64,000 nt of DNA, taken from assembly GCA_019009955.1 (NCBI GenBank), contig CM032228.1, positions 225,430,501-225,494,500 on the forward strand. Direction: 5' to 3'. This document shows positions 22,872 through 35,363 of this stretch, one piece after another. The position numbers and the translations under genes were made by a program. The stretch comes from Riptortus pedestris (lineage: Eukaryota > Arthropoda > Insecta > Hemiptera > Alydidae). Numbering within the stretch: the first letter of the stretch is position 1; the number at the start of each line of letters is the position of its first letter. The notes under the pieces were generated by a model. That model was not told the origin of the DNA. It made no database searches and saw nothing but the letters and a program-made list of their open reading frames with translations.

Positions 22872-23798
22872 TCTTTAAACGACAAGTCTGTGTCATATGC
22901 GTCACCTATGCCATACGTACTACACTCATGGGCTTGTAACAAACAAGACAAGACTGGTGTGCTTAATACCCTCCTATTCAATAGTCAACTACATGTCAAG
23001 GTCATTGCACGCTCTGTCCTCCACCATTTTTCGAACTTTTTCGGAGTGTTTGTGCCGGCAGGTGTCGTATTTGACACAGCCTTGTTGTTTAACTTCGCTT
23101 TTGTAAATTTTCTATGACACTGAATTCGCTATTTATCACTGAATATGAGATTAGAAATGAACTTTTAAAAGAAATGGAAGAAAGTGATAGTAATTTATAA
23201 ATAATAAAAAAATAGAAGAGGTACCCGTCTTTGCTGTAAATTCCAAAGAAGTATTTGCGGTGAACACATAGTATACTATGGGTTCCCTGAATGTTTTACC
23301 AGTAACGAATCGTCAAGTGAATAATTTCATTTTTTTTTTGTTTGTTTTTTTGGATTATTTTCCTTATAAATGAGTGTATTTTGATTTTTTTTGTACTGTT
23401 TGGCTATTATTTGTATATAATTTGTTATACTTAGGTATATTTTTGTATAATAGTAATATGCTACTAATATATGCCTCTTTGCTTATTTATTTCGTAAGTA
23501 AAGGTATTACATAGTATGTTATTATATAATAAATTACAATATATATTATTATACTATAAATATTTGTTTTGCATATTTGTAGTTAATATCTCATTTTAAG
23601 CTCTCATTGGTGACGAGGGGGAGGGGGGAGTTACTCACAAGCACACACTATTCTTCTTAACTAGTCTAAATGTTATTTTGAGACAAGAAGAGTGTTTCTG
23701 AGCAGAATAAAATGGAAAATATGCATATGGCAGGTTGGTGTCATGAATGAAACCTACTTGTCAAATTTGTCCTGGGTCACAACCTTGTCGTTTAATGG
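22872..23798 (+). mobile_element. Decayed piggyBac-like element with TTAA-type flanks
   Basis: Ends are inverted repeats sharing TTAAACGACAAG then TGTG: left at 22875-22886, right on the minus strand at 23784-23795. The right flank is TTAA (23799-23802) and the left TTAG (22868-22871), consistent with one mutated copy of the TTAA duplication typical of piggyBac. Inside, 23115-23201 reads an acidic peptide beginning MTLNSLFITEYEIRNELLK and ending in SDSNL then a stop, reminiscent of the acidic N-terminus of piggyBac transposases. The catalytic region is absent. About 927 bp, non-autonomous. Confidence 0.55.
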
Positions 23799-23802
23799 TT
23801 AA

Positions 23803-25748
23803 TAAGAATAATAACCACCGACAAATAAATAAAAAAAGGCATCAATTTACATCTATTAGGAAAAAAGAAAATTCTAGTAATAAAAAATACTGTACTATAA
23901 GATACTATTTATAGTAGGAATTTTATAGTATTCTACCGTTTTCTACTTATAAAGTTAATGTTATGTTATTCTTAGTAGCTTCTTCGTCATAGCTGAGGTA
24001 AATAAACTTCCAATTCAACTAATATTTTATCTCAAATAATCTCCAACCTAACAATTCTATAATCATCTCCGTTTATGTATAAACATCCTAGGGGTGCAGT
24101 AGTTTAAACCTCCTTAAATTTGGGAATTGACTATAACTGTGTTCATAGCAAACTTTCTAATTGCTACGAATAGTCAACACTGAAGTTACTACACATCTAT
24201 TTATATTCTACCACAAACACTGAAATGAGAATCTAATTAAAATTAGGACCTAAGTGAAATCCTCCATTTTATTAATTTGAAATAAAATATTTTCATTGAT
24301 TAAAACCTCCCAGAGTTCCTATAATTAATTTTCAAATTGAAATACTATTCCGTTAAAATGTTCCTTTAGGACCTCATATGTAATGTAAATGCCACCTAAA
24401 ACTTATAAAAATGTTTCCATTAAAATACATATATAGTAGTTCAATATATGTGTTGCCTTGTAAATACACATCGTTTTCCATGATGGTTTCAGCTTGTATC
24501 TCCATACTGTTACAAAACATGTGTATTTCCTGGTACTTTAAACAAAATTACAGGAAAAGTTACATTTCCTTTAGCCAACGCACACTTTACATACTGTTTC
24601 AAACGTAATTTAACTTGTAGATTCATTCCACTCACAAACAAATCTTGATTCGTGTTGCGTAACTGTTTTTGGTATAGCTTTGTTAACTGTTTACAACAGA
24701 ATCATGCACAAATGCCTGCAATCAAGAATAACAAAGCAATATTCCTCATTGTAAGTGGACAATTCAATAACATTTAACATATCCTTCAAATAAATAGGTT
24801 TATTCTACACCATTCGAGATATGTGGTCAAATTAACTTCTAAAGAAGGATTTAATTCTTGCAATTAGAAAATACAGGTCCTCTTTTCCCTATTTCTGTTC
24901 TATTTTCCCTTCAATATGTAATGAAATTGCCATAAGCATCATATTCCGGCATTGAATCCTTTTTTAACTCTGTGCTTTAGGGGGAAAAAATTAACTATAT
25001 TTTTTCAAATAAATAAAATTTCAAGTCATCTTTGAAAGGAAAGTTAAAAATAAAAGAAATAAAAACCCACCAACGATGTAAAATTATCAGTTTCCGCCTT
25101 CATCCTGATGTTAATAAAAATTGGGTTTTTATAAATTTACTTCTTTTTATTTCATTTTAAAGACATCCAATTAAGAGCTTTACAACGTTCCAGATTTCGT
25201 TTCTCGGTAGAAAAGGAAAGCTGATATTTTAGTCTTTAATTTTTTTAATGACAAGGTGTTCGTGGAGTCTCTCTCTCTACCTGCTTTGAAGGGGCTTTTT
25301 TCTCATATTTATAGCAAACTGGTTTTAATAATATAATGTAAGGTAATTTATTGGCACTATAGCAACGTGAAATAATTATTAAAATATAGTCATCTAATTA
25401 AATAAACTAATAACTTCATTTCAGGAGGTTAAGGCTAATGTTTCTTTTGAGAATGAAATTATCCCTAAATATTATTTGTATATGGAATACCTTTGTTCTG
25501 AAAATAATTACTATTAATTTATCTAGTAAAGGTCTTGTGCAGAAAGAAGATTTTCTTTATTAAATTGGACGTTCTAAAAATAATCACTAAATAATGATTG
25601 AAGACTGTTGTACGAAGACCCTGGCTTTAAAGAAAAACCGTTTTCTACATATTTATTGATGATTTTCTGGCAATTTAAATATATTCATGACAAATGTCAG
25701 AAACAATGGTCCCTTAAAAATAAGCAATTCAGTATACTTTAATGGTAC
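23803..25748. other. Unassigned AT-rich DNA
   Basis: No coding sequence, repeat family or RNA gene recognised over nearly 2 kb. Confidence 0.4.
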
Positions 25749-25769
25749 TCAAAAAATTACCCAAATAAT

Positions 25770-26750
25770 GTCTATGCGTTGACTCAAGAAGCAGAGCATG
25801 TTATTATCAATCATTGAAGAACGGTATAAAAATAATATCACAGAGGTACAACTCAAAGCCCGACTAGTGAGTTCACATCTCAAATGTTTAGAAGTTAAGA
25901 ACCACCTCCGGAGTATCAAAAGTACTATTAAGGAGTGGCCATCGAGCCATAGGAATAGTAGACGGGAGGAAGTAGTTCTTGCCAGACTCAGGATCGGCCA
26001 CATATACCTGACACATAGACACTTAATGACAAGGACTGATAACCCTATATGCAAATACTGCAATAAACACCTTATGATAAAACACATACTGACAGACTGC
26101 ATCCAACGAGAAAACCTTCACATACCCCTAGATATGACAGAACTATTAACTGACAGCAGCCAATATATTCCACAAATACTAACATATCTAAAACACATCA
26201 ACATTTCGAAAAACATATAGTACAAAATAGAATAGGTCTAAAAAGATTTAAAAGGGTTAATTTTTATTATATTCTTTGGAAAAGGCACGGATATGAGAAA
26301 GAATCAGATATTAAAGAAATATTTTTAAAAAAGGTAAGCACATGAAGGAGTAAATATATCATCCTAATAATGCAAATCACCATCGCTATGGGATACAAAA
26401 CTAAATAAATAAAAACAAATAAAAAAAATAATAATAATAATAATATAAATATACCTGCTATTATATAGAAATAACATAATTTTTTATTAAAACCATTTTA
26501 AACTATTGTCATTATTACTAGTCTAATGTTTGTTTATGTAATGTTTATTTATGTTTGTTTATGTCTTATGTTTATTAATTGTCTTTATTACTAGTATTTA
26601 ATAATTATCTGCTGTATTTAATTTTTATTTGTTGTTTCAGTTTTTGTTATTTTTCTATAATTTTGTTTTTATTTTACATTATGAAGCTTTGAGCCAAATC
26701 GCCAAGCTGGGGTGCTCCTGTATAAATAAATAAATAAATTAAAAATTGTA
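25770..26750 (+). pseudogene. LINE (RNase H-type non-LTR retrotransposon), 3' end with ORF2 C-terminus
   Basis: 25798-26220 is an open frame of 140 codons covering the end of the RNase H region and beyond: REEVVLARLRIGHIYLTHRH at about residues 61-80 and CKYCNKHLMIKHILTDC (C-x2-C-x7-H-x4-C) at about 91-107. These are signature elements of Jockey/I-superfamily ORF2 C-termini. The 3' UTR (26221-26715) is AT-rich and ends with TTTGAGCCAAATCGCCAAGC and a (TAAA)n tail. The endonuclease and reverse transcriptase are missing, as expected for 5' truncation during target-primed reverse transcription. The minus-strand frame over it is a shadow. Same family as 17945-19303. Confidence 0.85.
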
Positions 26751-27782
26751 ATATATTACAGAACTAGCTTAAAGGAGATTATATTTGTTTGTCATGTTAA
26801 CATAACGGAAAATGAACCTATCTGATTACTTTCGACTTTCGGTCACCACCTCATACTTCTTTAGTATTACGGCAGGTTCCTAGTACAAACATTTATCAAT
26901 TTTCTTTTATTAATTCCGATATGATGCAATCGTCTTGATGGTAAACAAGCCAACAAAATTAGTTAATATTCGTCCAGTAGCCATTCAACACTTTAAGTGT
27001 AAAAAAATAATACACAAATTAAGGTATTATTCAGAGATCATGTGAATCTAATTTGTATATTTTGGTGGGGAAAATATTATTATATCATTGCATTTACGAA
27101 CAACATTTAGTTTTTACATAAATTCGTCAAATTCCCTATTTTTTCACCTCACGGGTATAACGACTCAATGACAAGAGCTACTTTACATTTGTTTTCCTTT
27201 GTACACTATCCATGACTGAGGGGATTTGTATATTTCTGGGTTGTGACATTTAATGTATTTAACATACATATGGTAGCATAGCTATGCCTCTAAAACTAAT
27301 AACAACTATAAAGTAATATAATGATAAAATTAGATCTCAAGAAAATAACCTTAAAAAAATAAATAAAGCAACATAAAACAAAATACCAAGAATTGCCCAG
27401 TTATTACCCATTGCATTGATAAGTTTATACTATTATTAGATTGCAAAAGCACAACATTATTTCATAAATTGATTACTTATTTTTTTGTGTCTATTGTCTG
27501 TAGTATAGTGTAGTGTTTAGAGGAATGCGATGTATTTTGAGTTAAGAGTAATTTTAATGGCTAATTTGTTTAAATTTTAATGTATTATTTTATTTCTCTC
27601 TACTTGAAAAAATAAAAAATGAATATACATTTATTTTTCCACAGCAGTGTTTGTTGGAAGTGAAGAATATTTTTTCTTTCTCCAAGTACATTTATTTTCG
27701 TTGAAACTATTTTCAGTTATTATAATAATGTAATATACTCAATATAATAAAATTTTGGATATGAAGACATTTGATGTAGTTA
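26751..27782. other. Unassigned AT-rich DNA
   Basis: No feature recognised. Confidence 0.4.
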
Positions 27783-28087
27783 TTTCTTAACAGCCTCAAC
27801 TACTTCAGCTAGTGATTGACCCTGTTTTTTTAAGTGACTAGCCAACTAACTGTAGTTGCAACTGTAACTACATTTACAATTACTAACTGTAGTTGTTTTT
27901 GGAACTGCTGATTTTCTCAACTACTAACTGAAGTTGTGAAATTGAAATTAAAATTACTTTAGTTCAAAAATGTAGTTGCCCATTACCAAAATTTAATTAC
28001 ATTAGTAGTTGTAATTGTAACTATATTTCAACTAATGTAGTTATAACTTGTAACTTGTAATTGCAATTACAATTTCGCCCAACGCTG
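27783..28087 (-). mobile_element. hAT-like terminal segment rich in GTAGTT/AATTAC motifs
   Basis: On the minus strand it begins CAGCGTTGGGCGAAATTGTA at 28087, like the CAGTGTTGGG-type ends of some hAT elements, and continues with about 20 short repeats of TAATTGTAATT and AACTAC. Such subterminal repeat fields bind hAT transposases. The other terminus was not identified, so this may be a partial element. Confidence 0.5.
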
Positions 28088-28852
28088 GTCAACAGTCTGT
28101 TCTATAGTACTATCAGTAAGACATTTCCTTGAGTTCATTATTTTAAATCTGAGTAAGTACGTTTTAGTAATTCCGAGCTCTGTGCCGATTTTTGCAGTGT
28201 AGTATTCAGTTGTTGTGTTTATACAGTTTAAATAGTCCTCAATTTTGGGAACAAAGATTTTTAAGTGTGAACCTTTGTCTGTTCAGGTCCATCGTTATTG
28301 CCAACATTCAATTTTCGTTGAACTTAATGTACTCTTCACATGCATTTTTTTAAATATATATTTTTTCAATACATGTTACAGGATATTTCGAGTTAGTGAT
28401 GAAAATGACATTGACCAAATTGAGTGTAAAGGTTAATGCGATCTTTATATTTACACAGGAAACCATTTTGACTTAAACCTGTCAACGACGGATATTCAAC
28501 ATATGTTACTGGACACTGATTAAAATTTCTGAATACAGTAATATTTAAATGGAAGCCAACATACATCCATTCATTCACATAATTGTATGCAATCTTTATT
28601 TACCACGTGTCTGGAAGGACACCCTTGAAATACAAGGTAACTGAAGCAGAACTCATTAATATAACATTGTAAATATTGTCTCTGATTGCAAACGGCGGAT
28701 TAGAATAATGGAGTTTGACAATTGGAATAATTTACATTTCAATTAGAGCCTATGTGGATGTTTCGTTGCTCAATTTCCATTTTCCAAATAATTCAGAGGT
28801 TTTGAAGTCTTGTAAGTAGAGCAGCAATTACAAAGGAAACAGAGAACATATT

Positions 28853-28857
<5 letters not shown>
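28088..28857. other. Unassigned AT-rich DNA
   Basis: The 63-codon and 61-codon frames here show no motif. Nothing else recognised. Confidence 0.4.

Positions 28858-28911
<54 letters not shown>
28858..28911. repeat. (TA)n microsatellite
   Basis: TA tract that directly abuts the CTAGCTCAGATACCCGG repeat, as at 15111-15186. Confidence 0.95.
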
Positions 28912-29905
28912 ACTAGCTCAGATACCCGGCTTCGCCCGGGAATTCATTTGAGGCTGAATTGTGATGGTATTTTTCAGCAGGCTTTACATCGCACAATATT
29001 TTGACATTTACCCGTCCCAGTGTTTAGGATTGATACCCGTCGTTGTCGTGGATATGCTAATAATAGAATTATTTGTTCGATAAGGCTTCACTGTCTTCGA
29101 TATTTTTATATTTCCCGTCTCTTATACATGTAAATATAGTGAATTTTTATTTCAGGCCTCCCTTATAACCCCCCTCCCGTTTGAACCTAAGAATTTTAAT
29201 ATAACTTAATCATGGAAGAATTAATGCTAAATAACATACCGAGTTTTGTTATGTTCGGTTCAGCCTTTTATACTTAGGTATACGACAAAAGTGTAGATAA
29301 CAAAAGTTACTCCAAATAACAAAATAAACAACTTTTGTTATCTTTATATTTGCGGAAAAACTAATAGGAAACAAAATATCGCTATTATTAATTTCAGGCT
29401 TCCCTTATAACCCCCACTCCTGCCCGTCCATAGAAATGTTGGTATGGCTTATTATAATGAAGGCCTTACTGCTAATACACATACCGAGTTTTATTTAGTT
29501 CGGTTGAGTCTTTTTTGGCAAATAATATTGTTGACGCCCGCTATAATGTTTAGCGTATAACGCATTTAAACTTCGGTATACGACAAATGTGTATATAACA
29601 AAAGTTACTCTACATAACAAAATAAACAACTTTTGTTATGTGCATATTTGCCGAAAAACCAATAGAAAACGAAATATCGCTATTTTTAATTTCAGGCTTC
29701 CCTTATAACCCCCACTTCTGTTCGCCTCAGAGAAAATAAATATAGCCTAAAGTCTAAGTTGGGTTAGTAGTAATATACATACCAAGTTTCATAAAATTCG
29801 GTTCAGCTGTTTATGCGTGAAAACGTAACAAACAAACATACACGAAAGAAACAAAATAAAGATATGGTGTCTATGACATGTGAAACGAAAAGTTATCGAG
29901 AAATT
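28912..29905 (+). repeat. Third copy of the CTAGCTCAGATACCCGG family
   Basis: Starts ACTAGCTCAGATACCCGGC within TA repeats and follows the left arm at 15187 in order: CCCGTCCCAGTG, AACAAAAGTT...AACTTTTGTT hairpins near 29302-29340 and 29597-29639, CCTTATAACCCCCACT, and TTCGGTTCAGCTGTTTATGC. It ends around GAAACGAAAAGTTATCG without the final segment found in the palindrome. Single orientation here. Confidence 0.82.
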
Positions 29906-29910
29906 CATTT

Positions 29911-29940
29911 ATTCAATTTTATTTAAATTTTAAACACATT

Positions 29941-29976
<36 letters not shown>

Positions 29977-30070
29977 AATGTGTTTAAAATTTAAATAAAA
30001 TTGAATAAATTTTATATATATATATATAAAATGTATTCAATTTTATTTAAATTTTAAACACATTACAATA

Positions 30071-30150
<80 letters not shown>
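29911..30150. repeat. Alternating inverted repeats embedded in (TA)n
   Basis: A segment of about 38 bp (ATTCAATTTTATTTAAATTT...) occurs at 29911-29947 (+), 29972-30010 (-) and 30033-30070 (+), separated by TA tracts, then a long (TA)n to 30150. Neighbouring units can form hairpins. Confidence 0.9.
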
Positions 30151-30164
30151 TATATATATATGCA

Positions 30165-30763
30165 TATCTAATAATAGAGTTAATTATAGTTATGATCTAC
30201 GGAAGGTATTGACCTCTGTTGACTGCTTATGACTAAAACGTAAGCCTTAAACTGTCTACTAGGAAACGAAAAGGTGGACGCACAGGTAAAGCTGGAGTTT
30301 GTTTCAAAAGAAACTCTGGTCAAAGTCATAAATATCTAACTGTCTTTCTGTTTAACCAAAAAAGCTGAAGGTTGGTGGCTTCTGATGATCTTTAAGAGCT
30401 TGAACATCCAATGATAGTATATTATTAAAATTTCGATAAACGTCAGATGAGATAAATCGGAAATTTTTCCCCGTCACCAATGTAGAAAAGATGGTTTTTA
30501 AAAGATTCGAAAAAATGGCTGACACTTGAACTTAAAAATTCTTTACTATAGCCAGAGTTTTCTAGGAGTATAACAGCTAGGGCCAATTAAGAGAGAACAG
30601 CTCTTATGTCTGGAGAAAAAAAGAATTGGCCCTACTAAATACTCTCTAAAAAAGAAAGACATTTTTGAATGAAGGTCACTCCTCTAGATTTTTTGACCCA
30701 TCAAGTGACTTAGGCAGAATAACTGATATAACTTAAAATTATTTTATCTTTGTCAGCTGCTTT
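30165..30763. other. Unassigned spacer
   Basis: No feature recognised. Confidence 0.4.
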
Positions 30764-30880
30764 TTAGCAGATTTCCCTTACGGGAAATCAGCTATTGAGG
30801 TCGTACTCATGACGCGATTTTTGAAAATTTTCTTCAAATGTCCATCGATTCTACCCAGATGACGGAAATGAGGTCCGTTC

Positions 30881-30959
<79 letters not shown>

Positions 30960-31354
30960 CCAAACTCGATATTTTAACGTTTTATGTAAAAAGGCAGATC
31001 AAGTTCGTTAATGGCTGAAATCAAACCAGTGGGAGGGGGGGGGGTTTAGAGGAGGGGATTTTTGAAAATTCAAAATATCTCCGTTACCATACGTCGGATC
31101 AAAAAATTGTATAAAACCAATCTTATTGCAAATTATATTTACTATAAATATTGTTGTATACAAGTATTCTCTATCTTGAATATTAATCGAAATATCTGCA
31201 TTTTAATGAAATTTGGGCCGATAACGGATGACTTTCCCGCCAAGATCTAGTTCGGCCCTTTGCCGCAACTGTTCGGCTCTCGTATGGAGATTTCTTTATT
31301 GCATAACTTCACGTGGGAAATCTCCTTAATTTACGCAGCCCCTGCGTGACGGAC
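30764..31354 (-). mobile_element. HINE-like element, full length
   Basis: TTAGCAGATTTCCC with palindrome, (TA)n at 30886-30950, G-rich tract GGGAGGGGGGGGGTTTAGAG, GCGTGACGGAC end. The segment with the ACCGCT hairpin is deleted next to the TA tract. Confidence 0.88.
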
Positions 31355-31796
31355 TTTTATCGAAATCGTATCAGTTTGGTTCTAATTTCCCTAAGAAAAT
31401 AGACTTTGAATATAGTGTATTTATTATATTGTGGAGAAGGGGTTTTTATTGTTTTACGCAATAAGTTTCATTACGCAGAATACATAAATAAGTACATGAA
31501 TAGCTTTTTTGGTAATGAACAAATATTTAGGAAGTAGAAATTGAATTTTTAAGAATAGTTCAAAAGAAATATATATTTAAAAATTAAAGATAAAAAAACA
31601 TGGTCATCGTATTTATCCTTATTTTATTAGGATTCGTATGAATAAAAAAAGTTACCATAGTTTGGATTAAATAAATTTAAAAAAAAAAAAAAACTGTTTT
31701 AAGCAGAGACAACAGTTTTAAGCATAGAAAAACACTTTTAAGCATCTGTCAACGAAAAAGTACTTATGTATTTAAGTATGACAGACAGATGTTTTA
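31355..31796. other. Unassigned AT-rich DNA
   Basis: Contains three imperfect 20-odd-base repeats of TTTTAAGCA near 31697-31746; otherwise nothing recognised. Confidence 0.4.
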
Positions 31797-31875
31797 TTAG
31801 CAGATTTCCCTCATAGGAAAACTGCTGTTGTGGTTGTTTTAATGACGTGATGCTTGAAAAATACCTTCAAATGCC
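31797..31875 (-). mobile_element. HINE-like 3' end fragment
   Basis: TTAGCAGATTTCCCTCATAG, then diverged 3' block ending CTTCAAATGCC. Confidence 0.65.
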
Positions 31876-32068
31876 ATAAATATAAATAAAATATCAGTAT
31901 CTAATATAACCTGCAATCTAATATTTTTACATATTTGCAATGTGAATTTAAATAAACTTCTGCACATAGGTAGCAGCAAAATCTCTTCCTTACCAATTTA
32001 TTTGTAAATTCTAAGCCAGCCTTTTAGCTTCTTTTATTATTATTATCATTCTTATTTATTTATGTTCA

Positions 32069-32272
32069 ACTTTCGCTACTATGGCTAATTGGAAAGGGTT
32101 GTCTAGAGGTTACCACCCTTGTCTAGCCAGTGTGGGGTCTAAGGATTATATTTAATGAGCTCGTCGTGACAAAATAAATTCCTATCGGCCAGGAATCGAA
32201 CTCGTCACTCTAGATTTGTCATTTGTGATTAAGACCAACGCTTTAACTCACATGGCTAGTCTGAGCCCCTAG
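32069..32272 (-). repeat. tRNA-derived SINE
   Basis: Minus strand: TAGCCATGTGAGTTAAAGCG (A-box-like), GAGTTCGATTCCTGG (B box), body, then GGTGGTAACCTCTAGACAAC and an A/T tail (ATAAATAAATAAG). Same family as 7874-8098. Confidence 0.75.
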
Positions 32273-32794
32273 ACCTCTTTTTGAAAGCCAAGTTTAACGT
32301 CTAGATATAACGCTATTTCATAGGCAATCTGGATTTATAAACTCTTTCACTCTTTCACAGAGTTTTTTAATAACAGCATCGACATTGTAATTGGGGGGGG
32401 GGGGGTAGTTGTGCTTCAATACCAAAACCAGACATCTATAGATATCTATGAATAAGAAGTTCATGAAAATTCAATAATTTATTAATTAGGCCACAAAGAA
32501 AAGTCAGTGGTTTTTTTATGAGAATGTTAATATACAGCATTTCGTATAATTGACCTGAACCATATAAAATATGACCACTTTCAATGTGGAGTAGATATTT
32601 TTTATTCCAATCATAAGGAGCTTGAGCTGTTGAAGAGTTTTCCGCATATTAAATTTTCACATGAATGGAATAGTTTATTTTAGTCCAGTGGTTACAAGCA
32701 CTCAAGTTTATTTTAGTCCGGACCACTCAAATCAGTGTTTCGATCAATTATCTGAAATCATTATCATCATTGACATGCAATTGAAAATTTACTA
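32273..32794. other. Unassigned AT-rich DNA
   Basis: Only a G14 homopolymer near 32393-32406 stands out. Confidence 0.4.
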
Positions 32795-33274
32795 GCCCGT
32801 CACGTAGGGGCTGCGTAAACTAAGCAGATTTCCCACGTGAAGTTTTACAGTAGAGAAATCTGCATACTGTAACAGTAGTAGTAACGGGTCTCTTAACCAA
32901 TTTCACAAGAGCCGAACAGGTACGGAAACGGTCGTACTAGCTTTCGCCGGAAACTCACGAATATAATCCACATTAGCCGATCTTATCTCGTCTATTATCC
33001 GCACAGACACTTAATAATAAATGCAAATATCTCGGTTAGTATTAATATAATAAAAAGTTTTCTTGGAAATTTAATTTAAAATAAGATTGGTTCTAAACAA
33101 GTTTTCGATCCGACGTATAGTAACGGAGATATTTCGAATTTTCGGAATTACCCCTCTTAACCTCCTTCCACTGATCCATTTCAGCCATTATCGAACTTGA
33201 TATTTTTGCATAAAACGAGGAAATGTGAGTTTTGTAACAATCAAACAAAAATTACGACCGTTAGAGCGTTAACA

Positions 33275-33334
<60 letters not shown>

Positions 33335-33461
33335 TAACTTTGAACGGACCTCATTTTCGTCATCTCGTGGATAGGATTGATGGACGTTTGAAGAAATGCT
33401 TCGAACATCGCGTCATGTGTACCACCTCAATAGCTGATTTCCCTTAAGGGAAATCTGCTAA
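32795..33461 (+). mobile_element. HINE-like element, full length, module A
   Basis: GCCCGTCACGTAGGGGCTGC start, CTGTAACAGTAGTAGTAACG module, core, hairpin variant GACCGTTAGAGCG, (TA)n at 33278-33330, 3' block and perfect GATTTCCCTTAAGGGAAATC palindrome. Confidence 0.9.
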
Positions 33462-33704
33462 AACCTAATTTAAAAACTTTAATAATAGAGCATTACTTTA
33501 AATAAGAAAAAAGAAATTTAAATTCTTCACTCTGTCTGTCTCTCTCTCTTTTCTTCACTTCAGCATCGTTCTGTCATGTTTAAATGATGTGTTATTAGTG
33601 GTGGTGTTCCTATGCCCAGTTCCCATTAACAAGTTTTTTTTTTTCGTTTCTGCTTATAATAAAACCACATTCCATTAATAGAATATTACTAAACATATGT
33701 CCAG
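33462..33704. other. Unassigned spacer
   Basis: A short CT-rich run near 33526-33551 and nothing else. Confidence 0.4.
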
Positions 33705-33880
33705 CATGGTGCTGAAGTAGGCCAACCGAGTGTTGATATCAACACTCGGTTCGAATCTCGGGGAGGGAAATGGAGATTATTTAGAGGCAAACTGCTTTAA
33801 TAAAATGTTTAGCCCTGCCCTGGCTAGAAAACGGTAGTGACCTGTATATAATCCGACCCGGCGGTCTGCATTCTGGTAAC
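33705..33880 (+). repeat. tRNA-derived SINE, second type
   Basis: ATGGTGCTGAAGTAGG (A-box-like) and CGGTTCGAATCTCGGG (B box), with a perfect CCGAGTGTTGATATCAACACTCGG palindrome-like arm between them (33727-33750), then the shared 3' segment CTGGCTAGAAAACGGTAGTG. Confidence 0.6.
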
Positions 33881-34770
33881 ATATTTTTTTATTCTGAGCT
33901 AGTGTCCATTTTCGAATATTATTTTTTTATATTCTTCCTATATTTCACTTGCTCTCTAGATCTACCTGATAATCACATATTTTCATTATTCACCAACTAT
34001 TGTATTTCTGATTTCCCCTAACTATCCTACAATATACAAACATACATACATGCATAAATATATGCACACACACACACGTGTATATAAGTTTTAGCTTAGT
34101 TTGAATGCTAAAACAAATAAGCCATATATGACAATATATATTATATTAAATTCCTAAAGGTAAAAACAACAAGTTTTAGTAGATGCATTAGAACTTTGCC
34201 GTCATCAATTTTTAATATTTCTAGTTAGACTATGTGGAGGCGCTACTCTTTATATTCAAAGTACAGCAATGAACTATTAGACTGAGGTCATTGTGTGAGG
34301 TTAGGGAAAGTCTATCCATTGTACTAGAAGTCTATAGAAATTTAAAGCCTACTCGTCGAGTTAGAACTCCATAGAAATTTTAAGTCTATTCGTTGCGGTG
34401 AGGTCTATAGAAATTTAACTATACGAGGCCTGCAATTTCTCAGAATATTTCATGAATAAAAGTTTCCACGTCGTCTGGATTAATGGAATTATACATTAGG
34501 AGTAATTAAAAATGGTTTATTATTTCATAAACTGTTAATTGTGGTCTTGATTTTCCATAGTTGTCTATACTACTTACCAGTATGAGTAGATGCTGTACAG
34601 ACATTATTGATTTTTGCCATATTTTATATAGTTTCATGGATAATTCATATAGAAGGGTTGTAATATGTAGATAACCTGTCACAATCAGCCATAGTTGGAA
34701 AAAGTGAAAGTTTATTAATAATAATAATTCATATAATAAATATCTGGATATGGCTGTAAATGTAGCTGTG
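33881..34770. other. Mostly unassigned; SINE tail near its end
   Basis: 34646-34732 carries GTAGATAACCTGTCAC and a (TAA)n end that match the SINE tail. The rest is AT-rich without recognised features, apart from a weak direct repeat of TCTATAGAAATTT at 34330-34405. Confidence 0.45.
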
Positions 34771-34894
34771 TTAGCAGATTTCTCTTGGGGGAAATCATCT
34801 ATTCAGGTTGTACTCATGACGGAATTTTCAAAAATGTTCTTCAAATGTCCATCGATCCTACCTAGTAGTTGACGAAAATGAGGTCCGTTCAAAA

Positions 34895-34945
<51 letters not shown>

Positions 34946-35363
34946 TGTTACAGCTCTAGCGGTCGCAATTTTTGTTTGATCGTTACCAAACTCGATATTT
35001 AGTCGTTTTATGTAAAAAGAAAGATCAAGTTCGTTAACGGCTGAAATCGGACCAGTGGGGGTTTAGAGGGGAGGAATTTCGAAAATTCGAAATATCTATA
35101 CGTTGGATCGAAACATTGTACAGAATTCGTCTTATTGCAAATTAAATTTACTATAAATATTGTTATATACATTTATTCTCTATCTTGAATATTAACCAAG
35201 ATATTTGCAATTTTATTAAATCTTGGCGGCTAAGGGACGGGTGACTTTCCCGCCAAAAGCTAGTTCGGCCGTTTCCTTAACTGCTCGACTCTCGTGTAAT
35301 TTCTCTATTGTAAAATTTCACGTAGAAAATCTACTTAGTTTACGCAGCCCCTGCGTGACGGAC
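34771..35363 (-). mobile_element. HINE-like element, full length
   Basis: TTAGCAGATTTCTC, palindrome eroded to TCTTGGGGGAAATC, (TA)n at 34898-34942, GCTCTAGCGGTCGC, module AAAAGCTAGTTCGGCCG, right end GCGTGACGGAC. Confidence 0.88.

Noticed and set aside
25749..26102. 117-codon minus frame at the 25.8 kb LINE
   Set aside because: Antisense shadow of the LINE ORF2 frame at 25798-26220.
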